Below, piece by piece: positions 21,204-30,667 of a DNA stretch of 64,000 bases (within the stretch, counting starts at the first letter, position 1; the number at the start of each line of letters is the position of its first letter). The translations under genes were made by a program, and so were the position numbers. The DNA is from Mariniflexile fucanivorans (GTDB lineage Bacteria; Bacteroidota; Bacteroidia; Flavobacteriales; Flavobacteriaceae). The DNA is taken from assembly GCF_004341235.1 (NCBI RefSeq), contig NZ_SLUP01000001.1, positions 372,001 to 436,000 of the forward strand, given 5' to 3'. A model generated the notes under the pieces. That model was not told the origin of the DNA. It did no database searches and saw only the letters and a program-made list of their open reading frames with translations.

Positions 21204-23609
21204 ATGTTTAAACTTTTTACCAAAGATTTTTGGGACGTTACGGCACGGTTAATTTTACGTAATAAAATAGGTATTCTTATTGGTATTCTTATTATTACCA
21301 TTCTATTTAGTACGCAATGGAAAAATATGCGTTTTTCTAATACGGAAGCGAATCTTTTACCAGACGACCACGAAGTAAATATTACCTATAACAACTTTTT
21401 AAAAACCTTTGGCGAAGAAGGAAATCTTGTAATTATTGGGGTTAAAGACAGTACGCTATTAACTGTTGATAAACTAAATGCATGGAATAAATTAGCCGAT
21501 AGTTTTAAAAAATACAAAGAAGTTGAAACAGTTATCTCTGTAAAAGATCTTCAAAAACTTGTAAAAGATACGCTTCATCAAAAATTTGAATTAAAACCAT
21601 TCATTAAAGATTCTGTTAATTCTTTAGCAGAAATAAATGAGCTAGAAGACGAACTTTTCAACAAATACCCTTTTTACGATAATTTTTTATTCAATAAGAA
21701 AACAAAAACCATAAGAACCATTATTTATCTTGATAAGGCCATTGTTAACACGTCGGCTAGAAAAGAATTTATACTTAATGAATTAGAACCAAAAATCAAG
21801 GCTTTTGAAGAAGCAACAAATTTAGATGTACGTGTTTCGGGCATGCCCTATATTAGGACCCTAAACGCAAAAGTAATAGTTGATGAAATTGTTTGGTTTG
21901 TACTAGCTGCTTTATTGGTAACATCGCTTATTTTCTTTTTCTTTTTTAGGTCGTTTAGGGCTACATTAATTTCATTGGTTGTAGTATGTATAGGCGTTAT
22001 GTGGACACTGGGTATCATTGGCGCCTTAAACTACGAAATAACGGTTTTAACAGCTCTTATTCCGCCATTAATTATTGTTATTGGTATCCCGAATTGTATT
22101 TTTTTAATTAATAAATACCAACACGAAGTAAAACTTCATGGCAATAAAGTAAGATCATTACAGCGCGTTATCACAAAAATTGGTAATGCCACTTTAATGA
22201 CGAATGTAACTACAGCTTCTGGCTTTGCGACATTCATACTTACAGAAAGCACCCTTTTAAAAGAATTTGGTATTGTGGCATCTTTAAGCATTTTAGGTAT
22301 TTTTATGCTATGCTTACTTATTATTCCAATTATTTATACGTTTTTACCTTACCCTAAAGACCGCCATTTAGAACACTTAAATAAACGCTGGATTGGTGGT
22401 TTTGTGAGTTGGATGGAACGTATGGTTAAACATGAACGTATTGCCATTTATTCCGTTGCTGTGGTGCTTTTAATAGTAAGTATTATTGGTATTTATCAGA
22501 TAAAAATTTCAGGAAGTCTTATTGAAGATATGCCTCAAGACTCTGAATTCGTTAACGACATCCGTTTTTTTGAAGATGAATTCAATGGCATCATGCCTTT
22601 AGAGTTTGTGATTGATACCAAACGCAAGCAAGGTGTAATGAAGCTTTCTACCTTAAGAAGAATGGATGAACTTCAGGAATTAATTACAGAAATACCCGAA
22701 TTATCAAAACCTATTTCGGTAGTCGATTTGGTTAAATATTCCAAACAGGCTTATTACAACGGCAACACCAAATTTTACCAATTGCCAACATCACAAGAAA
22801 ATAGTTTTATTTTATCGTATGCCAAAAATTCAACATCCGATGTCGATTTACTTAAAAACTTTGTAGATAGCACAGGGCAATACGCACGCATCACCACCTT
22901 TATGAAAGATATTGGCACCGATAAAATGGAACGTATTGAAGAAGATATTCAAACGAAGGTAGATAAACTTTTCCCTAAAGAACAATATAACGTTACCATG
23001 ACGGGTAAAGCACTGGTTTTTCAAAAAGGAACTACGTATTTGGTGAAAAACCTCGCCATTTCTCTATCGCTCGCTATTTTTTTAATAGCCTTGTTTATGG
23101 CGTATATGTTCAGGTCTTTTAAAATGATTATTATATCGTTAATCCCCAACCTTATTCCACTATTAGTAACAGCCGGTTTAATGGGCTATTTGGGCGTTCC
23201 TATAAAACCTTCAACCATTTTAGTATTTAGTATTGCGTTTGGTATTTCGGTAGATGATACCATTCACTTTCTCGCAAAATACAGACAAGAATTACAGGCT
23301 AATAACTGGAAAATCAAAACATCTGTTTATGGCGCATTACGCGAAACGGGGGTGAGCATGTTTTACACATCCATTGTATTATTCTTTGGTTTTTCCGTTT
23401 TTACCATTTCTAGTTTTGGTGGCACCGTAGCTTTAGGTGCTCTGGTATCTGCAACTCTGCTTTTTGCTATGTTATCAAACTTATTATTGCTTCCGTCGTT
23501 GCTATTATCTTTAGAGCGTAGCATCGCCAACAAGGAAGTTTTAAGAGAGCCTGCAATAAATATTATTCCAGAGGAAGATGATACGGATGAAGTAGATTCC
23601 AATATTTAA
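21204..23609 (+). CDS. MMPL/RND-superfamily transporter
   Basis: This is an 801 aa inner-membrane protein with the duplicated RND/MMPL layout. TM1 (NKIGILIGILIITILFS) is followed by a periplasmic domain, then TM2-6 with the sterol-sensing-like block around residues 225-390 (ITVLTALIPPLIIVIGIPNCIFLINKYQHE). The second half repeats this: TM7 near 420, a second periplasmic domain, and TM8-12 containing STILVFSIAFGISVDDTIHFLAKYRQE, whose VDDT aspartates are the usual proton-relay position. It probably exports a lipid or hydrophobic compound. No periplasmic adaptor is encoded beside it. The C-terminus is acidic. Confidence 0.9.
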   Translation: MFKLFTKDFWDVTARLILRNKIGILIGILIITILFSTQWKNMRFSNTEANLLPDDHEVNITYNNFLKTFGEEGNLVIIGVKDSTLLTVDKLNAWNKLADSFKKYKEVETVISVKDLQKLVKDTLHQKFELKPFIKDSVNSLAEINELEDELFNKYPFYDNFLFNKKTKTIRTIIYLDKAIVNTSARKEFILNELEPKIKAFEEATNLDVRVSGMPYIRTLNAKVIVDEIVWFVLAALLVTSLIFFFFFRSFRATLISLVVVCIGVMWTLGIIGALNYEITVLTALIPPLIIVIGIPNCIFLINKYQHEVKLHGNKVRSLQRVITKIGNATLMTNVTTASGFATFILTESTLLKEFGIVASLSILGIFMLCLLIIPIIYTFLPYPKDRHLEHLNKRWIGGFVSWMERMVKHERIAIYSVAVVLLIVSIIGIYQIKISGSLIEDMPQDSEFVNDIRFFEDEFNGIMPLEFVIDTKRKQGVMKLSTLRRMDELQELITEIPELSKPISVVDLVKYSKQAYYNGNTKFYQLPTSQENSFILSYAKNSTSDVDLLKNFVDSTGQYARITTFMKDIGTDKMERIEEDIQTKVDKLFPKEQYNVTMTGKALVFQKGTTYLVKNLAISLSLAIFLIALFMAYMFRSFKMIIISLIPNLIPLLVTAGLMGYLGVPIKPSTILVFSIAFGISVDDTIHFLAKYRQELQANNWKIKTSVYGALRETGVSMFYTSIVLFFGFSVFTISSFGGTVALGALVSATLLFAMLSNLLLLPSLLLSLERSIANKEVLREPAINIIPEEDDTDEVDSNI

Positions 23610-23614
23610 ATTCT

Positions 23615-23643
23615 AAATTCCAAACTGAAAATCTTTGGAATTT
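23615..23643 (+). terminator. Probable terminator after the MMPL gene
   Basis: AAATTCCAAA (23615-23624) pairs with TTTGGAATTT (23634-23643), with a second outer pair AAATTCT/AGAATTT around it. There is no strong T run, so this is moderate evidence. Confidence 0.5.
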
Positions 23644-23701
23644 GGTTTTTAGAATTTGAATTTTCAACTACGAAACCTTTATATTTACATTACTAAATTT
23701 A

Positions 23702-25141
23702 ATGCTTATGAAATTACGTACTATTTCAGAATTACTATCGCAAGATTTTGTGAGTTCTGAAGTTGATATAAAAGGATGGGTTAGAACTTTTAGAGCGAAC
23801 CGATTTATCGCTTTAAACGATGGTTCTACAATTAATAACATACAATGTGTAGTCGATTTTGAAACTTTTGATGAAGCACTTTTAAAACGCATTACCACAG
23901 GTGCTGCTATCCACATAAAAGGCGACTTAGTTGAAAGCCAAGGAAAAGGCCAAAACGTTGAAATTCAAGTAAAGGAATTGAAAGTTTTAGGAGATTCAGA
24001 TCCTGAAACCTACCCTATCCAACCCAAAAAACACTCCTTTGAGTTTTTAAGAGAAAACGCCCATTTGCGTACCAGGACCAATACATTTAGTGCGGTGATG
24101 CGTTTACGCTCGTCACTTTCATTCGCTATTCATAAGTATTTTAATGAAAACGGATTTTACTATGTGCACACGCCAATCATTACAGGTAGTGATGCAGAAG
24201 GTGCTGGCGAAATGTTTAGAGTTACAAACCTAAATGCTGAAAAACCACCTTTAAATCAAGAAGGTGATGTAGATTATTCTAAAGATTTCTTCGGAAAAGA
24301 AACCAATTTAACCGTTTCTGGCCAGTTAGAAGCTGAAACTTATGCCATGTCCTTAGGAAAGGTTTACACATTTGGACCTACGTTTAGAGCTGAAAACTCC
24401 AACACATCACGACATTTAGCCGAGTTTTGGATGATAGAACCCGAAGTTGCATTCATGGATTTAGCTGGTAATATGGATTTGGCTGAAGATTTTATGAAAT
24501 TTGTAATTAAATACATTCTTAAAAACAACCACGAAGATTTAGAGTTTTTAGATGCCCGTTTGCAAGACGAAGACAAAGCTAAACCACAGGCAGAACGTAA
24601 CGAAATGACTTTAATTGAAAAATTACATTTCGTTACCGAAAATAATTTTAAACGTGTAAGTTATACCGAAGCTATTGATATTCTTCGAGATAGCACTCCA
24701 AATAAGAAAAAGAAATTCAAATACATTATTAAGGATTGGGGTACCGATTTACAAAGTGAACACGAACGCTTTTTAGTTGAAAAACACTTTAAATGTCCCG
24801 TTATTTTATTTGATTATCCAGCAAACATCAAAGCTTTTTATATGCGTTTGAATGATGATGGTAAAACCGTTCGCGCTATGGATATTCTATTTCCTGGTAT
24901 TGGTGAAATTGTTGGTGGTGCGCAACGTGAGGAACGTTTAGAGGTACTTAAACAACGCATGGCTGCCATTAATATTCCAGAAGAAGACCTATGGTGGTAT
25001 TTAGATTTACGCAAGTTTGGAACCGCTGTTCATGCTGGTTTTGGTTTAGGTTTTGAACGTTTGGTTATGTTTGCAACAGGTATGAGTAATATTAGAGATG
25101 TTATTCCATTTCCTAGAACGCCTCAAAATGCTGAATTCTAA
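23702..25141 (+). CDS. asnS: Asparagine--tRNA ligase
   Basis: This class II aminoacyl-tRNA synthetase charges tRNA-Asn. An N-terminal OB-fold anticodon-binding domain ([22 protein letters not shown]) is followed by the catalytic domain: motif 2 around [21 protein letters not shown], plus [15 protein letters not shown] and motif 3 [31 protein letters not shown]. It is 479 aa. Two ATGs are possible (23702 or 23708, MKLRTISEL); the second matches family starts slightly better. Confidence 0.97.
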   Translation: MLMKLRTISELLSQDFVSSEVDIKGWVRTFRANRFIALNDGSTINNIQCVVDFETFDEALLKRITTGAAIHIKGDLVESQGKGQNVEIQVKELKVLGDSDPETYPIQPKKHSFEFLRENAHLRTRTNTFSAVMRLRSSLSFAIHKYFNENGFYYVHTPIITGSDAEGAGEMFRVTNLNAEKPPLNQEGDVDYSKDFFGKETNLTVSGQLEAETYAMSLGKVYTFGPTFRAENSNTSRHLAEFWMIEPEVAFMDLAGNMDLAEDFMKFVIKYILKNNHEDLEFLDARLQDEDKAKPQAERNEMTLIEKLHFVTENNFKRVSYTEAIDILRDSTPNKKKKFKYIIKDWGTDLQSEHERFLVEKHFKCPVILFDYPANIKAFYMRLNDDGKTVRAMDILFPGIGEIVGGAQREERLEVLKQRMAAINIPEEDLWWYLDLRKFGTAVHAGFGLGFERLVMFATGMSNIRDVIPFPRTPQNAEF

Positions 25142-25161
25142 ATAAAAAAATCATACATTAG

Positions 25162-25199
25162 GCCTGTCAAGTTTTAAAAACCAGACAGGTCTTTTTTTT
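25162..25199 (+). terminator. Terminator after asnS
   Basis: CCTGTC (25163-25168) pairs with GACAGG (25184-25189), with an inner TTTT/AAAA pairing, and a run of eight T follows. Confidence 0.8.
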
Positions 25200-25238
25200 A
25201 GAAATAGTTTTTTTATTTTTACAGAAACCAAATCACGT

Positions 25239-26699
25239 ATGCTCAAGCAACATTTACAATTTAAGTTATCGCAAAAACTGTCGCCACAACAAATTCAATT
25301 AATGAAATTGATACAGTTGCCTACGCAAGCTTTTGAGCAACGTTTAAAGCAAGAGCTAGAAGAAAATCCTGCTTTAGAAGGCGGGAAAGAAGAATTGGAA
25401 AGTGATTTTGATTCAGATTTTGACAATACTAATGATGAGTTTAACGACAGCGAAACCATTGGTAATGACGACATAAATGTTGATGAATATTTAAGTGATG
25501 ACGAAATTCCAGATTATCGTACACAAGCCAACAACTACAGTAGTGATGATGAAGAAAAGACGATGCCTTATGCCGCAGGAACCTCGTTTACACAGCATTT
25601 AATAAATCAGTTAAACACATACAGACTTGATGACGAAGAATACGAAATCGCCGAATTTTTAGTTGGAAGTGTAGATGAAAGTGGTTATATACGTCGTGCA
25701 TTATCAGATATTATGGACGATTTAGCTTTCACTCAAAGTATCTATACCACAGAAGAAAAAATAGGCAAAGTACTTAGAATTGTGCATCAATTAGATCCTG
25801 CTGGTGTAGGAGCAAGAGATTTGCAAGAATGTTTAAGTATTCAATTACATAGAAAAGAAAAAAATCCAGATACAGAATTAGCTATTGATATTATTGATAA
25901 TGCATTCGATCAATTCACAAAAAAACATTACGATAAGCTTCTTCAAAAGTTTGATATTTCAGAAATTCAATTAAAAGATGCCATCAACGAAATTGAACAT
26001 TTAAACCCAAAACCAGGCGGATCGTATGCTGGCAATTATAGAATTGTAGAGCATGTAGTCCCAGATTTTGCCATAAAAATAGTGGATGGCGAACTGGAAT
26101 TAACACTTAATGGCAGAAACGCACCAGAACTTCACGTATCCAGAGAGTATAACAACATGCTTAAAGGTTATAAAGAGTCGAAAGACAAATCGAAATCGCA
26201 AAAAGATGCCGTTATATTTATCAAACAAAAACTTGATGCTGCCAAATGGTTTATTGAAGCCATCAAGCAACGCCAGCAAACTTTGTTTATTACTATGAGT
26301 GCGATAATGCATTACCAAGAAGAGTATTTTTTAACGGGTGATGAACGTAACTTAAAACCTATGATCTTAAAAGATGTAGCCGATGAAATTTCTATGGATG
26401 TTTCAACGGTATCTAGGGTTGCAAATAGTAAATATGTTGATACGCCTTACGGAACAAAATTGATAAAAGAATTCTTTTCAGAATCGATGACAAACGACCA
26501 AGGCGAAGAAGTTTCAACCAGAGAAATAAAGAAAATTTTAGAAACAGTAATTGAAGAAGAAGAGAAAAGAAAACCTTTAACCGATGAAACTTTAGCCTCC
26601 ATTTTAAAGGATAAAGGCTATCCTATTGCACGACGTACTGTAGCAAAATACAGAGAGCAATTAGACATTCCTGTAGCACGATTACGCAAAAAAATATAA
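25239..26699 (+). CDS. rpoN: RNA polymerase sigma-54 factor
   Basis: RpoN directs polymerase to -24/-12 promoters opened by AAA+ activators. Region I is visible (LQFKLSQKLSPQQIQLMKLIQLPTQAFEQRLKQELEENPALE), followed by an acidic linker (about residues 48-110). The core-binding domain contains HQLDPAGVGARDLQECL, the HTH region lies near KDVADEISMDVSTVSRVANSKYV, and the C-terminal RpoN box reads ARRTVAKYREQ. Length is 486 aa. Its stop overlaps the next start (TAATG), so the two are translationally coupled. Confidence 0.97.
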   Translation: MLKQHLQFKLSQKLSPQQIQLMKLIQLPTQAFEQRLKQELEENPALEGGKEELESDFDSDFDNTNDEFNDSETIGNDDINVDEYLSDDEIPDYRTQANNYSSDDEEKTMPYAAGTSFTQHLINQLNTYRLDDEEYEIAEFLVGSVDESGYIRRALSDIMDDLAFTQSIYTTEEKIGKVLRIVHQLDPAGVGARDLQECLSIQLHRKEKNPDTELAIDIIDNAFDQFTKKHYDKLLQKFDISEIQLKDAINEIEHLNPKPGGSYAGNYRIVEHVVPDFAIKIVDGELELTLNGRNAPELHVSREYNNMLKGYKESKDKSKSQKDAVIFIKQKLDAAKWFIEAIKQRQQTLFITMSAIMHYQEEYFLTGDERNLKPMILKDVADEISMDVSTVSRVANSKYVDTPYGTKLIKEFFSESMTNDQGEEVSTREIKKILETVIEEEEKRKPLTDETLASILKDKGYPIARRTVAKYREQLDIPVARLRKKI

Positions 26700-27304
26700 T
26701 GGATCGCATTTTAAAAAGTATCTCGTTTATTTTTCACCCATTAATTATGCCTGTGTTGGGTGTTGGGTTCTATTATTTTATTTCTCCACGTTTCACCCCA
26801 CAAGAAATTATATATGCTAAACTTGTATCGCTTACTATCCTAACCATCATTTTACCTGTTTTAATATATTTTTTATTAAAAACATTAGATAAAGTACAGT
26901 CTATTTATTTAAAAACAACGAATGAGCGCATTTTACCTCTGCTCTTAAATTGTGTGATTATATTAATTGTTTTGCTACGCATTTTAACACAATCTCAATT
27001 TGCTGAACTCTATTTCTTTTTTATTGGCATTTTAATATCAACAATGTCGTGCTTAATATTGGCTATTTTCAGGTTTAAAGCGAGTATTCATATGATTTCT
27101 ATATCTGGGCTTTTTATGTTCTTCATTGCTTTAAGTATTCATTTTAACATCAATATTAACGACATACTCGCTTTAATGTGTATCATAACAGGCGCCATAG
27201 CCACTTCAAGGCTGCATTTAAAAGCGCATAATTACAAAGAACTGCTTATGGGTATTTTTGTGGGAGTTATGCCCCAATTAATACTGGTTAATTATTGGTT
27301 GTAG
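26699..27304 (+). CDS. PAP2-like membrane protein, divergent
   Basis: This is a 201 aa integral membrane protein with about six hydrophobic helices. Its spacing fits a degraded type 2 phosphatidic acid phosphatase: a motif-1-like KTTNERILP, a weak motif 2 around IHMISISG in place of PSGH, and a motif-3-like SRLHLKAHNYKELLMG with the SRxxxxxH core kept. The weak motif 2 makes phosphatase activity uncertain. It overlaps rpoN by one base and is convergent with the PorT-like gene, only 4 bp away. Confidence 0.65.
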   Translation: MDRILKSISFIFHPLIMPVLGVGFYYFISPRFTPQEIIYAKLVSLTILTIILPVLIYFLLKTLDKVQSIYLKTTNERILPLLLNCVIILIVLLRILTQSQFAELYFFFIGILISTMSCLILAIFRFKASIHMISISGLFMFFIALSIHFNININDILALMCIITGAIATSRLHLKAHNYKELLMGIFVGVMPQLILVNYWL

Positions 27305-27308
27305 AGCA

Positions 27309-28001
27309 TTATAAAATATAAAACATTAAGCCAACTTTTAGGGTGTTGGTTTTTATATCGTTTCCGTTCACAATGACATCCTTTGAAAAAATTGGATTTA
27401 AACCATAATACAAATATAAGTTCCAGGTATTATAGCCTGCAGACAGCGTTAAACCATATTGAAGCTTATTGAAGTCGCTAATATTACGATATTTAAACTC
27501 TCCGGAATCTCCTTTAAACTTAGTTGTACTTGTTATCAAGTAACCAATCTTAAACCCCGTATAAATACGCCAAAACTTATACTCAGTTGGTGTTGATGTA
27601 CGCCATCTAAACTCTACCGGAAGTTCAATTAGTTGGTTTGTATATTTGTTTTTTGAATAAATACTAGAATCATCTAAAATAGTATAGGTAATATTACCAT
27701 CATTGTCTTTATCAATCAGCAAATTTTCATTGAAAGAATTTAGGGAATACCCCAAGCCAATACCTATGGCTCTATTTCTTGCATCATTTAAAGGCATGTC
27801 TTTTATCATACCAAAATGAATACCGCTTGAAAACCCAGTTTGTGATAAATCTTTTGGTTTTTTTCCTAATAAATTATAAGTAATTCCTATGTAAAATTGG
27901 TCTTCTTTGTAAAAATGGTCAACATGACTAATACTGTCTTTTTGTGAATAGCACAAATGAGTACTAAGTAAAACAAGTAATATTCTATAAGAAAATTTCA
28001 T
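27309..28001 (-). CDS. PorT-family outer-membrane beta-barrel protein
   Basis: This is a 230 aa protein with a signal peptide (MKFSYRILLVLLSTHLCYSQ) and an eight-strand-type barrel of the OMP_b-brl_2 type (IELPVEFRWRT, WRIYTGFKIGYLITSTTKFKG, YGLTLSAGYNTWNLYLYYGLNPIF), ending in VGLMFYIL. Size and strand pattern match PorT/SprT, a type 9 secretion component of Bacteroidota. The family is broad, so the specific role is an inference. It is the last gene of the minus block and lies beyond the terminator of the ExbD genes. Confidence 0.7.
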   Translation of the reverse strand: MKFSYRILLVLLSTHLCYSQKDSISHVDHFYKEDQFYIGITYNLLGKKPKDLSQTGFSSGIHFGMIKDMPLNDARNRAIGIGLGYSLNSFNENLLIDKDNDGNITYTILDDSSIYSKNKYTNQLIELPVEFRWRTSTPTEYKFWRIYTGFKIGYLITSTTKFKGDSGEFKYRNISDFNKLQYGLTLSAGYNTWNLYLYYGLNPIFSKDVIVNGNDIKTNTLKVGLMFYIL

Positions 28002-28068
28002 TTTTTAAGCAGTTATAATCCATTATACAAACATACTATATTTATTAAAATGTGAAGTTATTAAAAAC

Positions 28069-28102
28069 AAAAAGGCGTTCTGATATTTCAAAACGCCTTT
28101 TT
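28069..28102 (-). terminator. Terminator of the exbB/exbD operon
   Basis: AAAAAGGCGTT (28069-28079) pairs with AACGCCTTTTT (28092-28102) across a 12-nt loop. The minus-strand transcript ends in a T run, 22-55 bp after the last exbD stop. Confidence 0.85.
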
Positions 28103-28123
28103 ATAAAATTAAGAATATAGAAA

Positions 28124-28600
28124 TTATCTGTTACCTGATACAGCACCTTTTTTGGTGGTGTAATTTATTTTAAGCGCATTTACTTTACGTAATTCTTGCT
28201 TAATATCTCCAATTAATCCCATATTAGCATCTTTATCTACTTTTAAAGCTGTAGTTAAAAACGGAATTAATTCTTCTCTTTTTGAAGCTCGCTCAGCAGC
28301 AATAAAAGCAGCTATGTCATTAACATCTGCAAAATCATCATTTAGTTGAATTCTGGTTTCAGTACCATAATTTCTATAATTCGCACTTGGTTTACCTGCA
28401 TATATATACATAACCAAATCCTTCTTATCCAATTTTTCAACCTGATCTGCAAATGGTAAATTATTCTCTATTTTCAAAGTATTCTGTCTCATAACAGTTG
28501 CAACCATAAAAAAGAATAATAACATAAATACAATATCTGGTAATGATGCTGTTGATATTGCTGGCATTTCGCCTCCTTGTTTCTTTTTAAATTTAGCCAT
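28124..28600 (-). CDS. exbD: ExbD/TolR-family biopolymer transport protein
   Basis: This is a 158 aa protein with one N-terminal membrane helix (ISTASLPDIVFMLLFFFMVATVM) carrying the conserved Asp of ExbD/TolR (LPDIVF). A periplasmic domain ends in the family pattern KVDKDANMGLIGDIKQELRKVNALKINYTT. It couples the proton gradient to TonB-dependent outer-membrane transport. It is the second of two tandem exbD genes (15 bp apart) in an exbB-x-exbD-exbD cluster. Confidence 0.92.
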   Translation of the reverse strand: MAKFKKKQGGEMPAISTASLPDIVFMLLFFFMVATVMRQNTLKIENNLPFADQVEKLDKKDLVMYIYAGKPSANYRNYGTETRIQLNDDFADVNDIAAFIAAERASKREELIPFLTTALKVDKDANMGLIGDIKQELRKVNALKINYTTKKGAVSGNR

Positions 28601-28615
28601 AATAATGTTTAAATT

Positions 28616-29206
28616 TTAATTTTGTACTTCTGAAAGCTTTTGAGGATACTCGATTTTTATTTTTTCAAGTTGCTCCTTTAGCCTTGTTTTATCTCCTGGC
28701 CAATTAACATCATTAAGGTTCGCTTCCATTTCAACAAAAGATTTGCCATATAAAGCTTCAGCTCTAATGTTTCTTAAATCGTTATATGCTGCCACTAATT
28801 CATTTTGAACAGATATATACGTTTTATAGGTTGTTTCACGCTCATTTTTCAATGATATAACAGCTTTATCTGGATTATCAGAAGAATCAGGATTTCTCTT
28901 TCCTTTACAATAATCGCATGTGCCGTCTCCTCCATTATCTAAAAATTCGGTGGCTGCCTTTCTCAAATCTTTAAGTTCCATAATCTCCTCTTCTACAAGT
29001 AATTGATCTTTACCGTTTAAAAGTACCGTAAAAATATTTTTTTGCTTGATGATAGGTGGTTCTGTGTTATCTTCAATTGGCGGAAGCTTTCTGTTTAATC
29101 CAGAATCCGTTTCAATAGTAGTTGTTACTAAGAAAAATATCAATAGTAAGAACGCAATGTCGGCCATGGAGCCTGCATTTACTTCTGGTGCTGCTCTTTT
29201 TGCCAT
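28616..29206 (-). CDS. exbD: ExbD/TolR-family biopolymer transport protein, long form
   Basis: This 196 aa ExbD paralogue has a membrane helix with the conserved Asp (NAGSMADIAFLLLIFFLVTTTI) and a periplasmic domain longer than its neighbour. An insertion contains CDYCKGKRNPDSSDNP; the CxxC pair is unusual in ExbD and might bind a metal or form a disulfide. Its stop is 15 bp from the second exbD and its start is 3 bp after the upstream membrane gene. Confidence 0.9.
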   Translation of the reverse strand: MAKRAAPEVNAGSMADIAFLLLIFFLVTTTIETDSGLNRKLPPIEDNTEPPIIKQKNIFTVLLNGKDQLLVEEEIMELKDLRKAATEFLDNGGDGTCDYCKGKRNPDSSDNPDKAVISLKNERETTYKTYISVQNELVAAYNDLRNIRAEALYGKSFVEMEANLNDVNWPGDKTRLKEQLEKIKIEYPQKLSEVQN

Positions 29207-29209
29207 AAT

Positions 29210-29632
29210 TTATCTATTTAAAAGTTTTTTTGCGCTTGAAAGAAAGGTTGCAACTATTGCAGTTATAATAAGAAAATAAAAAGCATATAAACCTGCTCCT
29301 ACATTCTTAGATATACTTTCTGTAATGCCCAAACCTTTATCGTTAAATTGTTTTAAGTCTAAATCTGTACCAGAAGATACCATATAAGAAATTAAAATAA
29401 CTGCAAAAAATAAACCTACAGTTAGTAAAGTCTTTTTTATATTTCCTGAAAACAAGCCTTTAAGCACGTATATAAGTATTAAAGCTATAACAATAAACAG
29501 TACAACATAAGTAACTATTAATATGTTATCTATCATGCTATCTGAATCTGTCGTCATTAGCAATATTGCAAAAACAGCTCCAAGAATACCAAGAGCAAAA
29601 GCTAAATACTTGAGTATTTTATATAAATTCAT
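29210..29632 (-). CDS. Hypothetical four-helix membrane protein in exb cluster
   Basis: This 140 aa protein has four predicted membrane helices (KYLAFALGILGAVFAILLM, ILIVTYVVLFIVIALILIYVL, TLLTVGLFFAVILISYMV, LYAFYFLIITAIVATFLSS). I do not recognise a domain. Its location between exbB and exbD (18 bp and 3 bp gaps) suggests an accessory subunit of the proton-driven motor. This arrangement recurs in Flavobacteriia. Confidence 0.75.
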   Translation of the reverse strand: MNLYKILKYLAFALGILGAVFAILLMTTDSDSMIDNILIVTYVVLFIVIALILIYVLKGLFSGNIKKTLLTVGLFFAVILISYMVSSGTDLDLKQFNDKGLGITESISKNVGAGLYAFYFLIITAIVATFLSSAKKLLNR

Positions 29633-29650
29633 GATTATGTTATTTAATTA

Positions 29651-30424
29651 TTACTTTTTATTTCTAATTAATAAGTCCATTAATGTGATAGAAGCATCTT
29701 CCATATCATTAACGATACTATCAATTTTAGCAATAATGTAATTATAAAAAACTTGAAGAATCATAGCAACAACAAGACCAAATACTGTTGTTAAAAGTGC
29801 TACTTTAATACCTCCAGCAACAAGTGATGGTTGCATATCTCCTGCAGCTTCAATTTTATCAAATGCTTGAATCATACCAATTACTGTTCCCATGAACCCT
29901 AACATAGGTGCTAATGCGATAAATAATGATATCCAAGATACGTTTTTCTCTAATTGTCCCATTTGAACACCTCCGTAAGCTACAACAGCTTTTTCAACAG
30001 CGTCTAAACCTTCATCTGTTCTATCTAAACCTTGGTAATAAATAGATGCGATTGGACCTTTTGTGTTTCTGCAAACTTCTTTTGCTGCATCAACTCCTCC
30101 AGAAGCTAAAGCGTCCTCAACTTCTTGAGTTAATTTTTTAGTGTTTGTAGTTGAAAGGTTTAAAAAGATAATTCTTTCTATAGCAATAGCTAATCCTAGA
30201 ATTAAACATAATAATACAATCCCCATAAATCCAGGACCCCCTTCAATAAATCTCTTTTTTAATTCTTGATGAAACCCAAGTTCTTCTGCAGGTGCTGCTG
30301 TTTCATCTTGAGTCATACTTGCTACAGTCGTTGCAACTGTACTTGTGTTTGCATTGGTTGTTGCGTTAACAGTTCCAAAAGCCATCATTCCTGTAATGGC
30401 AAGGATAGAAAATAATCTTTTCAT
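29651..30424 (-). CDS. exbB: ExbB/TolQ/MotA-family proton channel
   Basis: This 257 aa protein has an N-terminal signal-like helix plus a low-complexity Thr/Ala stretch (about residues 1-50), followed by the three-helix ExbB core. The core includes MGIVLLCLILGLAIAIERI and the signature region APMLGFMGTVIGMIQAFDKIEAAGDMQPSLVAGGIKVALLTTVFGLVVAMI with the conserved pore residues. It is the first gene of the cluster and energises TonB-dependent receptors. A -7-like TATCTTTA stands at 30461-30468 on the minus strand. Confidence 0.93.
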   Translation of the reverse strand: MKRLFSILAITGMMAFGTVNATTNANTSTVATTVASMTQDETAAPAEELGFHQELKKRFIEGGPGFMGIVLLCLILGLAIAIERIIFLNLSTTNTKKLTQEVEDALASGGVDAAKEVCRNTKGPIASIYYQGLDRTDEGLDAVEKAVVAYGGVQMGQLEKNVSWISLFIALAPMLGFMGTVIGMIQAFDKIEAAGDMQPSLVAGGIKVALLTTVFGLVVAMILQVFYNYIIAKIDSIVNDMEDASITLMDLLIRNKK

Positions 30425-30460
30425 GTTCTAAATCTTAATTTTATTAGTTAATTAAAGTGT

Positions 30461-30468
30461 TAAAGATA
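30461..30468 (-). promoter_or_regulatory. -7-like element TATCTTTA for exbB operon
   Basis: The minus strand reads TATCTTTA, one base from TAnnTTTG, 37 bp upstream of the exbB start. Confidence 0.4.
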
Positions 30469-30502
30469 TAAAAAAAATACAATAAAAAAATAAAAATAAC
30501 AG

Positions 30503-30590
30503 CAGAGAGGAAGGGATTCGAACCCTCGATACCCTTTTGAGGTATACACACTTTCCAGGCGTGCGCCTTCGACCACTCGGCCACCTCTCT
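30503..30590 (-). tRNA. tRNA-Ser(GGA)
   Basis: The minus strand folds as an 88-nt class II tRNA. The 7-bp acceptor stem AGAGAGG/CCTCTCT has discriminator G, the D-arm contains GGCCGAGTGGTCGAAGGC, and the anticodon loop CTGGAAA carries GGA. There is a long variable arm (TACCTCAAAAGGGTA) and a T-arm with GGTTCGAATCC. The 3' CCA is not encoded. Confidence 0.96.
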
Positions 30591-30667
30591 TTATTTATTT
30601 AATGTACTTATTTTGGGTGGACAAATAACAAAAAAAACTCCGAAAGTTAAAATTTTAAAGGTTAATT

